From Pseudomonas oligotrophica (GTDB lineage Bacteria; Pseudomonadota; Gammaproteobacteria; Pseudomonadales; Pseudomonadaceae), in the NCBI RefSeq assembly GCF_021726475.1, contig NZ_JAKJRU010000004.1, positions 124,001-188,000 of the forward strand: DNA of 64,000 nucleotides, read 5' to 3'. The position numbers and the translations under genes are program-made. The notes below the pieces were generated by a model. The model saw only the letters and a list, made by a program, of their open reading frames with translations, was not told the DNA's origin and did not search any database. Positions 27,743 to 36,307 of the stretch are shown here, in pieces. Each line of letters opens with the position of its first letter. Position 1 is the first letter of the stretch.

Positions 27743-29384
27743 AGACGCGCTCCTTGAAAGGCTCGATACCGATGCGACGGAAGGTGTCGATAAACTGCTC
27801 ATCTTCGGTGCGCTGCTCCACGTAGACGTTGATGACTTTTTCGATCACGTCGGGCATGGCCTCCTGGGCGAAGGAGGGGCCGAGGATCTGCCCCAGGCTG
27901 GCATCGCGACCGGAGCTGCCGCCCAGCGAGACCTGATAGAACTCCGCCCCCTTCTTGTCGACGCCGAGGATGCCGATGTGGCCGATGTGGTGGTGGCCGC
28001 AGGCATTCATGCACCCGGAGATGTTCAGGTCCAGGTTGCCGATGTCGAACAGGTAGTCCAGGTCGTCGAAGCGGCGCTGGATCGCCTCGGCGATGGGAAT
28101 CGACTTGGCGTTGGCCAGCGAGCAGAAGTCACCGCCCGGGCAGCAGATGATGTCGGTCAGCAGGCCGATGTTCGGTGTCGCCAGGCCCAGCTCGCGCAGC
28201 TCCTGCCACAGTTCGAACAGCTTGGCCTGCTCGACGTCGGCAAGGATCATGTTCTGCTCGTGGGAGTTGCGCGCCTCGCCGAAGCTGTAGCGGTCGGCCA
28301 GGTCGGCGATGGCTTCGAGCTGCTTGTCGGTGACGTCGCCCGGTGCCACGCCGGTCTTTTTCAGCGACAGGGTGACGGCGGCATAGCCGGGCTTCTTGTG
28401 CGCCACCACGTTGCGCACGCGCCAGCGGGCGAAGCCGGGATGCTCGGCGTCCAGGCGCGCCAGTTCGGCGTCCTGGTCGGCCAGTTCACGGTAGGCCGGG
28501 TCGACGAAGAAGCGGCTGACGCGCTGGACTTCGTCGTCGGTCAGGGTCGCGGGACCGTCCTTCAGGTGCGCCCACTCGGCATCCACGCGCTCGGCGAAGA
28601 CTTCCGGGGTCAGCGCCTTGACCAGGATCTTGATGCGCGCCTTGAACTTGTTGTCGCGGCGGCCGTAGCGGTTGTACACGCGCAGGATCGCATCCAGATA
28701 GGTCAGCAGGTGCTGCCAGGGCAGGAATTCATTGATGAAGCTGCCGACGATCGGGGTGCGGCCCAGGCCGCCGCCGACCGAGACGCGGAAGCCCAGCTCG
28801 CCTGCATCGTTCTTCACCGCTTCCAGGCCGATGTCGTGCACTTCGATGGCGGCGCGGTCGCTCACGGCGCCGTTCACCGCGATCTTGAACTTGCGCGGCA
28901 GGAAGGCGAACTCGGGGTGGAAGGTTGACCACTGGCGGATGATCTCGCACCAGGGGCGCGGGTCGATCAGCTCGTCGCGGGCGACGCCGGCGAACTGGTC
29001 GGTGGTGGTGTTGCGGATGCAGTTGCCGCTGGTCTGGATCGCGTGCATCTGCACGGTGGCCAGTTCGGCGAGGATCTCCGGTACTTCCTCGAGCTCGGGC
29101 CAGTTGAACTGCACGTTGGTCCGCGTGCTGATGTGCGCGTAGCCCTTGTCGTAGTGGCGCGCGATGTACGCCAGCTTGCGCAGCTGGGTGGAGGACAGCA
29201 GACCGTAGGGAACAGCGATGCGCAGCATGGGCGCAAAGCGCTGGATGTAGAGACCGTTCTGCAGGCGCAGCGGGCGGAATTCCTCACCACCCAACTCGCC
29301 GCTCAGGTAGCGACGCGTCTGATCGCGGAACTGACGGACGCGATCTTCGATGATGTGTTGGTCGTACTGGTCGTAAACGTACAT
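27726..29384 (-). CDS. cysI: Sulfite reductase hemoprotein CysI
   Basis: 552-residue siroheme/4Fe-4S sulfite or nitrite reductase reducing sulfite to sulfide. Cluster ligands: CCPGGDFC (C-x5-C) and SGCMNACGHHHIGHIG (C-x3-C). Substrate arginine region NVQFNWP and GNCIRNTT also present. The length matches the ferredoxin- or flavoprotein-dependent CysI of pseudomonads. Starts the operon with DUF934. The 234-bp upstream gap contains a GCGCGC-rich palindrome near 29420-29442 related in style to the pqq-region repeats. Confidence 0.94.
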   Translation of the reverse strand: MYVYDQYDQHIIEDRVRQFRDQTRRYLSGELGGEEFRPLRLQNGLYIQRFAPMLRIAVPYGLLSSTQLRKLAYIARHYDKGYAHISTRTNVQFNWPELEEVPEILAELATVQMHAIQTSGNCIRNTTTDQFAGVARDELIDPRPWCEIIRQWSTFHPEFAFLPRKFKIAVNGAVSDRAAIEVHDIGLEAVKNDAGELGFRVSVGGGLGRTPIVGSFINEFLPWQHLLTYLDAILRVYNRYGRRDNKFKARIKILVKALTPEVFAERVDAEWAHLKDGPATLTDDEVQRVSRFFVDPAYRELADQDAELARLDAEHPGFARWRVRNVVAHKKPGYAAVTLSLKKTGVAPGDVTDKQLEAIADLADRYSFGEARNSHEQNMILADVEQAKLFELWQELRELGLATPNIGLLTDIICCPGGDFCSLANAKSIPIAEAIQRRFDDLDYLFDIGNLDLNISGCMNACGHHHIGHIGILGVDKKGAEFYQVSLGGSSGRDASLGQILGPSFAQEAMPDVIEKVINVYVEQRTEDEQFIDTFRRIGIEPFKERVYAANH

Positions 29385-29618
29385 GAAATGTCCTGTGTGC
29401 AGGGCTGCTACAGCTTCCAGCGCGCACGGCCGCGCGCACCCATTCAGGTAGGGGCGGCAAGATACCAGCTAGCGGTTATGCGCAAAAGTGATGTTTGGGA
29501 ATATGTTTAGAACCTGCCGCCCCGTTTGTCGGCCGCTGACGGACGTCGCCTTGCCGCCGCCCGGAGCATGTTCTTGACTGCACAGCACAAGGCCAAAAAC
29601 CAACCTGGGGGAAGCGAG

Positions 29619-29729
29619 ATGATGAAGCACTTCGGTCCGCAGCGTGACAGCCTGGTGGATGCCGTCGCGATACTCGTGCTGATCCTGCTGGCGGTCGGCG
29701 CGGCGATCTTCTGGGTCAGTCACCAGTGA
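29619..29729 (+). CDS. 36-residue single-pass membrane protein
   Basis: Short frame MMKHFGPQRD followed by one hydrophobic helix (SLVDAVAILVLILLAVGAAIFWVS). GGGGGAAG lies before the double ATG; the second ATG may be used. Isolated on the plus strand between cysI and a DUF2970 gene on the minus strand. Hydrophilic basic N-terminus suggests N-in topology. Family not recognised; the clean ribosome site and helix make it a likely real small protein. Confidence 0.5.
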   Translation: MMKHFGPQRDSLVDAVAILVLILLAVGAAIFWVSHQ

Positions 29730-29744
29730 GCTGAGCTGCCTGGT

Positions 29745-29960
29745 TCACATGCCCGCCAGGTAGAGCACCAGCTTGACCACGCCAAGGATCACCAGCACGA
29801 ACAGCGCGGTGAAGCCCACGCCGAGCAGGATGAAGTGGCTCGGCTTGCCATGCCGGAAGTCGCGCGCGCGGTTGCGTCCGCTCTGCACGCCGAGCGCGGC
29901 GGCCAGTACGCTGTGCAACATTTCGCGCAGTGTCAGGGGGCGGTCCGGTTCTTCGTCCAC
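29745..29960 (-). CDS. DUF2970 single-pass membrane protein
   Basis: 71 residues with the DUF2970 signature LTLREMLHSVLAAALGVQSGRNRARDF-type N-terminal region and one membrane helix (HFILLGVGFTALFVLVILGVV). Function unknown; common in pseudomonads and other gammaproteobacteria. It lies just downstream of the hsp20 region on the same strand. Confidence 0.8.
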   Translation of the reverse strand: MDEEPDRPLTLREMLHSVLAAALGVQSGRNRARDFRHGKPSHFILLGVGFTALFVLVILGVVKLVLYLAGM

Positions 29961-30068
29961 GGCAACCTCGCGCTGGCTGGTCTGCCCGGGAGTCTAGCCC
30001 AAGCCTGCGCCGGGCGAGGCACGCACGGCCGAACGGCGGCGGGCAAGCCGGTTGCCCGCCGCGCTGGT

Positions 30069-30596
30069 TCAGGCCTTGTTCACGGAGATGGTCCGCTCCC
30101 CGGGCGTGGCCCCGGGCTTCTTCGGCATCGTCAGCACCAGCACGCCCTTGCTGAAGCGTGCATCGATCCTGTCGCGGTCGACCGAATCGGGAACGTTGAA
30201 GCTGCGCTGGAAGCTGCCGTAGGAGCGTTCTGACAGGTAGTAGCCCTGTTTCTCCTCCTTGCGCTCCTGGCGCTTCTCGCCCTTGATCACCAGGGTGTCG
30301 CCGACCAGCTTGACCTCCACGTCCTGCTCGTCCATGCCCGGCAGTTCGGCGCTGATCTCGAAGCTCTCCTCCTTCTCGGTGACGTCCACCGCCGGCAGGC
30401 GCGTCAGGCCGCCCTGTCAGAACGTGCCGGTCTCCAGGCCGTGGCGGGCCAGCGGGCGATGCCAGGACAGGTCGAAGTCGTCGAACAGCCGATCCACCTG
30501 GCGGCGCAAGCTCTCGAACGGACGCCATGGCTCGTGCGGCGTCGGCGCCGATTTCTTGGTCTCGGTCGCAACGGGTTTGCTCGAATCGTCGGTCAT
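30069..30596 (-). pseudogene. hsp20/IbpA-type small heat-shock gene with in-frame UGA
   Basis: Two halves of one small heat-shock protein lie in the same frame, separated only by a TGA (30417-30419). The 59-residue N-terminal part (MTDDSSKPVAT ... FESLRRQVDRLFDDFDLSW ... ETGTF) has a strong AGAGGAGG ribosome site. After the TGA the frame continues QGGLTRLPAVDVTEKEESF, then the alpha-crystallin domain (SAELPGMDEQDVEVK, YYLSERSYGSFQRSF, KGVLVLTMPK). A single TGG-to-TGA change in an F-W-Q context would explain it. A GTG at 30389 could restart translation of the crystallin domain (106 aa) but has no good ribosome site. Could be a real nonsense mutation, readthrough, or a sequencing error. No Sec machinery signal seen. 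Confidence 0.8.
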
Positions 30597-30659
30597 TTCA
30601 CAGCCTCCTCTGGAGTGGGAACAACCCCGGCATTGTTTGGCACGCCGGGGGCTGGCTGT

Positions 30660-30673
30660 TTGATTCCGATCAA
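30660..30673 (-). promoter_or_regulatory. Perfect Anr/FNR box upstream of hsp20
   Basis: TTGAT-N4-ATCAA on both strands, centred 70 bp before the hsp20 ATG. A class-II arrangement (site centred at -41.5) would put the start of transcription near 30625, with CAAACAAT near 30632-30639 as a plausible -10. Suggests induction of hsp20 at low oxygen. The opposite side is the 3' end of a minus-strand gene, so hsp20 is the only sensible target. Confidence 0.75.
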
Positions 30674-30706
30674 CCGTCAGGGGGCTGCGTGAGGCCTGCG
30701 GCCGGG

Positions 30707-31168
30707 TTACCAGATGTTGGCCTTGAACCAGTCCCAGAGCCCGAACGAGTAACCCGGCAGCAGGTTGATGCCCAGCGCGGACTTCAGCAGGTAGAGGATC
30801 AGCAGGCCGAGCAGGGTCGAGAACAGGAGGAACACCGTGGCCAGCATGGCCTTGGCGGCGAGCGAAAGGTTGCCCTGGCGCTGGGATGGGCTGCGCTTGT
30901 TGCGCCCGGCGAGGATGGTGAAGTAGTAGCGACTGCCGAACAGGTTCAGCGTCCCGCGCAGGTCCACGCGATGCTTGCTGCGCCTGCGGCTGCCGTAGAT
31001 ATCGCGCAGGGCCTCGACCTGTTCCGGGCTGAAGGAGTGACGAAGATGTTCCGGCAGGCGCTCCATCAGCTTGCGGATGAACGGATCCCGCTCGAGGGCG
31101 GCCTTGTCGAAGGGAGACGGGTAGGGCGTTTGGTGCTGCTCTGCTGCATAGCGTGGTCGGTCGGTCAT
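30707..31168 (-). CDS. Membrane protein coupled to LRR-kinase, function unknown
   Basis: 153 residues: hydrophilic N-terminal region (1-105, basic segment YGSRRRSKHRVDLRGTLNLFGSRYYFTILAGRNKRS) and one or two C-terminal membrane helices (about 105-133). Its ATG overlaps the stop of the upstream LRR-kinase gene (ATGA) and GGAGGAAAG lies just before, so the two are translationally coupled. It might be a substrate or membrane anchor for the kinase. Family not recognised. Confidence 0.7.
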   Translation of the reverse strand: MTDRPRYAAEQHQTPYPSPFDKAALERDPFIRKLMERLPEHLRHSFSPEQVEALRDIYGSRRRSKHRVDLRGTLNLFGSRYYFTILAGRNKRSPSQRQGNLSLAAKAMLATVFLLFSTLLGLLILYLLKSALGINLLPGYSFGLWDWFKANIW

Positions 31169-32502
31169 CTTTCCTCCATGTCGGTGCAGCGAAGCGTCGC
31201 GAGGTGCGCTTCGATTGCAGTGAAGTCCGGCCGCCGGCGCGGCTCCAGGTCCAGGCAGCGGTCGCGCAGCTCGCCAAGGCGGGCCAGGTGTTCGTCGTCT
31301 TCGATCGTCGCATCGCAGCGTTGCAGCAATTCGTCGAGCAGCACGCCGAAGGCCCGCGCCTCCAGGCGCTGCAGCGCCGGTGCGGTGCCTGCGGCCGGTT
31401 CGAAGAAGGAGGCGGCACCGAAATCGCTGAGGCGACAGCCGCCTTGCGGGTCGACCAGCAGGTTGTGCGCGTAGAGGTCGCCGTGCAGGATGCCGCGGCC
31501 ATGCAGGTGGGCCACTGCCGAGGCGGTGCCGCGCGCCAGCTTCAACACCTGCGCCAGGGCGAAGCGCTGCGCCGGGGCGTAGCAGTCGCGCGTGCAACTG
31601 GCCAGCGAAGGCGGCTGGGCGAGGGCGGCGAAGCGTGGGTCGAGCAGCTCCATCAGCAGCGCCGGGCTGCCGGGGCCGGCCAGCGAGCCGGCGACCCGCA
31701 GCAGGTGGGGATGCTCGCCCGCCGCGATGCAGGCGGCCATCTCGCTGCGTGGCAGGCCGTCGCTGGTCACCGTTCCCTTGAAGCATTTCACGGCTGCGGC
31801 GCGGTGCTGGCCGTCGCCCTGGTGCCATTCGGCCCGGCGGATCACTCCGGAGGCGCCCTCGCCGAGCACTTCGTGGAGCCTGACATCGGCCGCATCGATG
31901 CTCGCGTGCCCGGCCTGCGCCAGGGCCCGGGTTTCACGTCGATCGCTGAACGGGTTGCCGGCAAAGGCCAGCCAGGCCAGGCGTGGCAGCTCCGGCAGCC
32001 AACCAGGCAGATGTTCCAGGCGGTTGGCGGCCAGGCGCAGCAACTCGAGGTTGTGGCAGTCGGCAAGGGAATCGGGCAGGGCGCCCAGGCGGTTGCCCGC
32101 CAGCATCAGTTTCTGCAGGCGCGGGCGGCGGCCCAGTTCGTCCGGCAAGGCAGTCAGCGCATTGTCGGTGAGGATCAGCCAGCGCAGTGCCGGCGGCAAT
32201 GCCGCGGCGGGCAGCTGCTCGATCCGGTTGGCCTTGAAGCCGATCATCTCCAGGTTCGGGCATTCGCCCAGGCATTCGGGCAGATGATCGAAGGCGTTGT
32301 CGGAGCAGAACAGGATGCGCAGGCGGTGCAGGCGCGAGAGATCCGCCGGCAGGCGCTCGAGCCGGTTACCGCTCAGGTTGAGGATTTCCAGCGTGTCGGC
32401 CAGGGCATAGATTTCATCGGGGAAGTGGGTCAGCCCGGCGGCCAGGTCGAGGCGTCGGATGCCGGCCAGTTCCCCGCGTTGCAGTTGCTTGAGATCGTGC
32501 AT
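31165..32502 (-). CDS. Leucine-rich-repeat protein kinase
   Basis: 445-residue soluble chimera of about seven leucine-rich repeats (residues 15-185; LxxLxLSGNRLERLP-type units) and a compact Ser/Thr-type kinase domain (about 205-440). Kinase motifs: LGEGASGVIRRAEW (G-loop), AAVKCFKG (ATP Lys), SEMAACIAAGEHPHLL (helix-C Glu), HGDLYAHNLL (catalytic Asp and Asn; Arg of HRD is Gly, so a non-RD kinase) and LSDFGAASFF. All catalytic residues are present, so it should be active. Plant-like architecture, found in some pseudomonads. Coupled to the following membrane protein. No signal peptide, so cytoplasmic. Confidence 0.88.
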   Translation of the reverse strand: MHDLKQLQRGELAGIRRLDLAAGLTHFPDEIYALADTLEILNLSGNRLERLPADLSRLHRLRILFCSDNAFDHLPECLGECPNLEMIGFKANRIEQLPAAALPPALRWLILTDNALTALPDELGRRPRLQKLMLAGNRLGALPDSLADCHNLELLRLAANRLEHLPGWLPELPRLAWLAFAGNPFSDRRETRALAQAGHASIDAADVRLHEVLGEGASGVIRRAEWHQGDGQHRAAAVKCFKGTVTSDGLPRSEMAACIAAGEHPHLLRVAGSLAGPGSPALLMELLDPRFAALAQPPSLASCTRDCYAPAQRFALAQVLKLARGTASAVAHLHGRGILHGDLYAHNLLVDPQGGCRLSDFGAASFFEPAAGTAPALQRLEARAFGVLLDELLQRCDATIEDDEHLARLGELRDRCLDLEPRRRPDFTAIEAHLATLRCTDMEER

Positions 32503-32535
32503 TCACGCGTCCTTGCTTGGCGGAACTGCCGAGGG

Positions 32536-33594
32536 TCACTGCTCTGGGACAGCCTCTGGCACGCTGCGTTCCGCGTGTTTCCTGCCCAGCGCCCGCTCGG
32601 CGCGCGCACGCAGCTGGCCGCAGCCGCCATCGACGTCCTGGCCGGCGGAATTGCGGACCTTGGTCAGCACGCCGCGGCTGTGCAGGTAGCGCACGATCTG
32701 CACGATGCGCTCGCCCTGCGGCCGCTGGTAGTGGTCATCTTCCAGGCTGTTGTAGGGAATCAGGTTGAGCACGGCGAACTTGCCGGCCAGCAGGCGCAGC
32801 AGCGCGTCCATTTCCTGCTGGCTGTCGTTGATGCCGGCCAGCAGCGTCCACTGGTACTGGATCGGATAGCCGACCGTGCGCGCATAGCGCTCGCCCAGCT
32901 CGACCAGCTCGGCCGGGTCGAGGCGCGGCGCGCGCGGCAGTAGCGCCTGGCGCAGCTCGGCGTCGGTGGTATGCAGCGACAACGCCAGGGCCGGCTTGAC
33001 CCGTTGCGCGGGCAGGCGTTCGAACACCCGCGGGTCGCCGACCGTGGAGAACACCAGGTTCTTGTGGCCGATGCCGCCGTCGGTACCGAGCAGGTCGATC
33101 GCCTCGAGCACGTTGTCGAGGTTGTGCGCCGGCTCGCCCATGCCCATGAACACCACCTTCTTCACCGGGCGGAAGCGCCGCGCCAGGGCGACCTGGGCGA
33201 CGATCTCGGCACTGCCGAGCTGACGCAGCAGGCCGCTCTTGCCGGTCATGCAGAACACGCAGCCGACCGCGCAACCGACCTGGCTGGACACGCACAGGCC
33301 GTCGCGCGGCAACAGCACGCTTTCCACCATCTGCCCGTCGCCCAGTTCCACCAGCAGGCGCGCCGAGCCATCGGCGCCGGGGTGTTCGGAGCGCAGGCGC
33401 GCCAGGCCGTCAAGGCTTGCCTGCAGCGCCGGCAGCGCCTCGCGCACGCTGAGTGGCAGGAAGTCCTCGGCCTGCTGCTGGCGGCGGCCGATGGCGATGT
33501 CGCGGCCGAGCAGCCAGGCGCGGGTCATGCGCCCGATGTGACGGGGCTTGGCGCCGGCGGCGGCGAACTGCTGATGGATATCGTGGATTTGCAT
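32536..33594 (-). CDS. RlmN-family radical SAM methyltransferase paralog
   Basis: 352-residue radical SAM enzyme of the RlmN/Cfr family. Cluster motif CAVGCVFC, FMGMGEP, SLHTTDAELR, YQWTLLAGINDS and the methyl-carrying cysteine in SAGQDVDGGCGQLRA. RlmN methylates C2 of A2503 in 23S rRNA and A37 in tRNA. The housekeeping rlmN of pseudomonads lies with ndk-pilF-ispG elsewhere, so this is an additional paralog (PA1839-like, recalled). Target RNA is unknown. Confidence 0.88.
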   Translation of the reverse strand: MQIHDIHQQFAAAGAKPRHIGRMTRAWLLGRDIAIGRRQQQAEDFLPLSVREALPALQASLDGLARLRSEHPGADGSARLLVELGDGQMVESVLLPRDGLCVSSQVGCAVGCVFCMTGKSGLLRQLGSAEIVAQVALARRFRPVKKVVFMGMGEPAHNLDNVLEAIDLLGTDGGIGHKNLVFSTVGDPRVFERLPAQRVKPALALSLHTTDAELRQALLPRAPRLDPAELVELGERYARTVGYPIQYQWTLLAGINDSQQEMDALLRLLAGKFAVLNLIPYNSLEDDHYQRPQGERIVQIVRYLHSRGVLTKVRNSAGQDVDGGCGQLRARAERALGRKHAERSVPEAVPEQ

Positions 33595-33647
33595 AGGGCG
33601 CGCATTCTAGCGGGGCGCCTGGGCAAAGGGCAGCGTCGGCGCAACGC

Positions 33648-34790
33648 TCAATCGCTGAAGCGACGGCTGGCCGGGACGATGCAGAGCAACAGCAGCACGA
33701 GCATGAAGAAGGCCGCGCCCAGGGAGAACAGCTGCGCGACCAGGCCCATCAGCGCCGGGCCGGCCAACACGCCGGCAAAGCCGATGGTGGTGGCGACGGT
33801 GACGGCGGTGTGCATCGGCATCAGGGTCTGCCGGCTGAGCGAGGAGATCAGCACGGGCGAGACGTTGGCGCAGCCCAGCCCGCACAGGCCGTAGCCGAGC
33901 AGGGCCAGCAGCCAGTGCTCGGTCACCAGGGTGAGGCCGATGCCGGCGGCGGCCAGCAGGCCGCCCAGGGCGATGATGCGAGGCGGCCCGAGGCGGGCGA
34001 TCACCGGGCCGCCGGCGAAGCGTGCGACGGTCGTCATCAGCGTGTAGGCGGCGTAACCGAGCCCGCCATGGGCGACATCCAGGCCCTTCTCGCCCGTCAG
34101 GTACAGGGCGCTCCAGTCGAGCACCGCACCCTCGGCGAGGTAGACCGCGAAGCACAACAGCCCGGCCAGCAGCACCAGGCCGCGCGGACGGACGAAGGCA
34201 AGGCCGCCGCCAGGGGCGCGGTTGGGCAGGAAGCCTGGCGCCACGGCCAGGTTGGCCGCCAGGACCAGCGCCATCATCGCCAGCGTCCCGGCCTCTGCCG
34301 ACACGCCCAGGCTCAGCTGTGCGGTCATGACCAGTGCGCCGACGATGGCGCCCAGGCTGAACATGCCGTGGAAGTTGGACATCATCCGTCGGCCGACGGC
34401 GGTTTCCACCAGCACCGACTGAATGTTCAGCACGACATCGATCACACCGAGGCTGCCGCCAAAGCAGAACAGCGCGAGCGCCATCAGCCACACCGAGTTG
34501 GCGAGCGCCATGCCGGTCAGCGCCAGGACCAGCAGTGCCACCGCCGCCAGCACCACGGGGCGGATGCCCCAGCGCGACACCAGCACGCCGGACAGCGGCA
34601 TCCAGCTCAGCGAACCGATGCCGATGCACAGCAGCAGGAAGCCGAACAGCGCGTCGCTCATCTCGATCCGCGCCCGTACGTAGGGCACCAGTGGTGCCCA
34701 GACGGCGAGCCCGAAGCCGGCCATGAAGAAGCCGCAGCGGGTCGCCGTGCGAACGATCGGGCGGCTGGCGTCGAGCGCAGGCGCGGTCAT
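33648..34790 (-). CDS. MFS transporter
   Basis: 380-residue major facilitator with about twelve membrane helices. FMAGFGLAVWAPLVPYVRARI in helix 1, SRWGIRPVVL between helices 2 and 3, FHGMFSLGAIVGA in helix 5. Resembles YbjJ/FucP-like transporters; substrate unknown. The start was placed at the ATG with GGAGTC upstream; an earlier in-frame ATG lies 15 codons before. Confidence 0.85.
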   Translation of the reverse strand: MTAPALDASRPIVRTATRCGFFMAGFGLAVWAPLVPYVRARIEMSDALFGFLLLCIGIGSLSWMPLSGVLVSRWGIRPVVLAAVALLVLALTGMALANSVWLMALALFCFGGSLGVIDVVLNIQSVLVETAVGRRMMSNFHGMFSLGAIVGALVMTAQLSLGVSAEAGTLAMMALVLAANLAVAPGFLPNRAPGGGLAFVRPRGLVLLAGLLCFAVYLAEGAVLDWSALYLTGEKGLDVAHGGLGYAAYTLMTTVARFAGGPVIARLGPPRIIALGGLLAAAGIGLTLVTEHWLLALLGYGLCGLGCANVSPVLISSLSRQTLMPMHTAVTVATTIGFAGVLAGPALMGLVAQLFSLGAAFFMLVLLLLCIVPASRRFSD

Positions 34791-34875
34791 GGGCGACTCC
34801 GGGAAACGAGCCGGCAGGGCCGGCGGGGCGGTCATGCTATCGTCTCGCCCCTTGCCTCGAAACCACAGGGTCGAC

Positions 34876-35172
34876 ATGAAATTCATCCACCAGCGCGAAC
34901 ACCTCGACGAGGACGACCTGGTCGTCATCGAGTGCGACCAGCCATGCAACATCCGCCTGATGAACGACAAGAACTTCCGCGCATTCAAGAATGGTGGCCG
35001 GCACAGCTACATCGGCGGTGCCTTCGAGCGCTTCCCTGCGCGCATCCGCGTGCCCAGCGCGGGCTTCTGGAACATCACCCTCGATACGGTCACGCGGCGG
35101 GCCGTCAGCGTGACGCGCAAGCCGAACCTCAAGTACCGGATCAGGGTCATTCGACAGCAGGTCTCGCAGTGA
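34876..35172 (+). CDS. DUF1883 domain protein
   Basis: 98-residue protein, MKFIHQREHLDEDDLVVIECDQPCNIRLMND-type N-terminus with YIGGAFERFPARIRVPSAGFWNITLD in the middle, characteristic of DUF1883. Small soluble beta-rich protein found in gammaproteobacteria, sometimes fused to TIR domains; no biochemical role known to me. Divergent from the MFS gene. Confidence 0.8.
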   Translation: MKFIHQREHLDEDDLVVIECDQPCNIRLMNDKNFRAFKNGGRHSYIGGAFERFPARIRVPSAGFWNITLDTVTRRAVSVTRKPNLKYRIRVIRQQVSQ

Positions 35173-35264
35173 GCGGGACTCCCGATCCGGCGTCGGCTTG
35201 AGCCGATACCGATCCCCCTGGCCCGCGAAGCGCCCCGAGCGCTCGCCCGACACTGGAGCCGAGC

Positions 35265-36203
35265 ATGGCTGAACACAGCGGCAAGCGCCTGCGCGCGCAT
35301 CTGGGCATGCTGCTCTGGGCGCTGTTCGTCGGGCTGTCGTTCCCCGCGGTGGGGATGCTGAGCGAGGAGCTGCCACCGCTGCTGCTGACCAGCATGCGCT
35401 TCGCCATCGCCGCCCTGGCGCTGGCGCCACTGGCCTGGCGGCAGAGCCAGGCGTTGCCGTCTGCCGCCACCTTCGTGCTCTACGCGGCCATGGGGCTGTG
35501 CCTGGCCGGCTTCTTCGGCACCATGTTCTGGGCCGCGCACCGGGTCAGCGCGCTGTCGATGGCCACGTTGTTCGTCAGCGTACCGCTGCTGGCCTACTGC
35601 CTGGGCCGTGGCCTGGGGGTGGAGCGGCGCGCCGGCCGCCTGCTGGCGATCCTCGCCCTCGGCGCGCTGGGTGCGCTGGGGCTGGCCTGGGCGGAGAACG
35701 GCGGTGACTTCTCCAGCATGGGCCTGGGCCTCGGCGAGCTCGGCTTCTTCCTCGGCTGCGTGGCCTCGGCGCTCTACCCGGTGCTCTCCAAGTGGGGCCT
35801 GGCGCGCAACCGCCTGCCGGCCCAGGCGGGCCTGCGCACCTTCTGGAGCCTGCTCTGCGGGGCGGCGCTGATCGGCCTGGCGGGCCTGCTCTGGGAGACG
35901 CCGACCGAGTTGCTGCGCATGGACCTGGGCGACGTGCTGCTGGTCAGCTACCTCGGCGTGTTCTCCAGTGCGATGACCTTCTTCCTGCAGCAGCGCGCCA
36001 CCGCCGAGCTGACGCCCGGCGCGGTGACCGCCTACAGCTACCTGGTGCCGTTCGTCTCGATGCTGCTGCTGTTCGTCGAGCAGCCGGTGCGCATGGGCTG
36101 GCAGTGGCTGCCGGGCAGCGTGCTGGTGCTGCTGGCCATCGCGCTGCTGATCTTGCGGCCCTTCGAAGGACGTGCCTCCCGGCAGTTGGGCGAGGGTGCC
36201 TGA
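35265..36203 (+). CDS. EamA/DMT-family transporter
   Basis: 312-residue drug/metabolite transporter with ten membrane segments in two EamA repeats. LWALFVGLSFPAVG opens repeat one; FLGCVASALYPVLSKWG opens repeat two, and AYSYLVPFVSMLL is the typical end of the second repeat. Probably an exporter of amino acids or metabolites; substrate not assignable. Confidence 0.85.
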   Translation: MAEHSGKRLRAHLGMLLWALFVGLSFPAVGMLSEELPPLLLTSMRFAIAALALAPLAWRQSQALPSAATFVLYAAMGLCLAGFFGTMFWAAHRVSALSMATLFVSVPLLAYCLGRGLGVERRAGRLLAILALGALGALGLAWAENGGDFSSMGLGLGELGFFLGCVASALYPVLSKWGLARNRLPAQAGLRTFWSLLCGAALIGLAGLLWETPTELLRMDLGDVLLVSYLGVFSSAMTFFLQQRATAELTPGAVTAYSYLVPFVSMLLLFVEQPVRMGWQWLPGSVLVLLAIALLILRPFEGRASRQLGEGA

Positions 36204-36307
36204 GCCGGCCGGATCGGAACATCTGCCGCGGGGAAGGGTCAGCAGGGTAGCCAGCGGGGATCGAGGCCTGCCGGTCCCCATCGACCCGCAACACTGACGG
36301 ACTGCTT

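Noticed and set aside
30417-30419. UGA in hsp20 as selenocysteine codon
   Set aside because: Hsp20 proteins have no redox Cys/Sec at this place, no selenoprotein family is involved and no SECIS-like hairpin is evident right after the codon.
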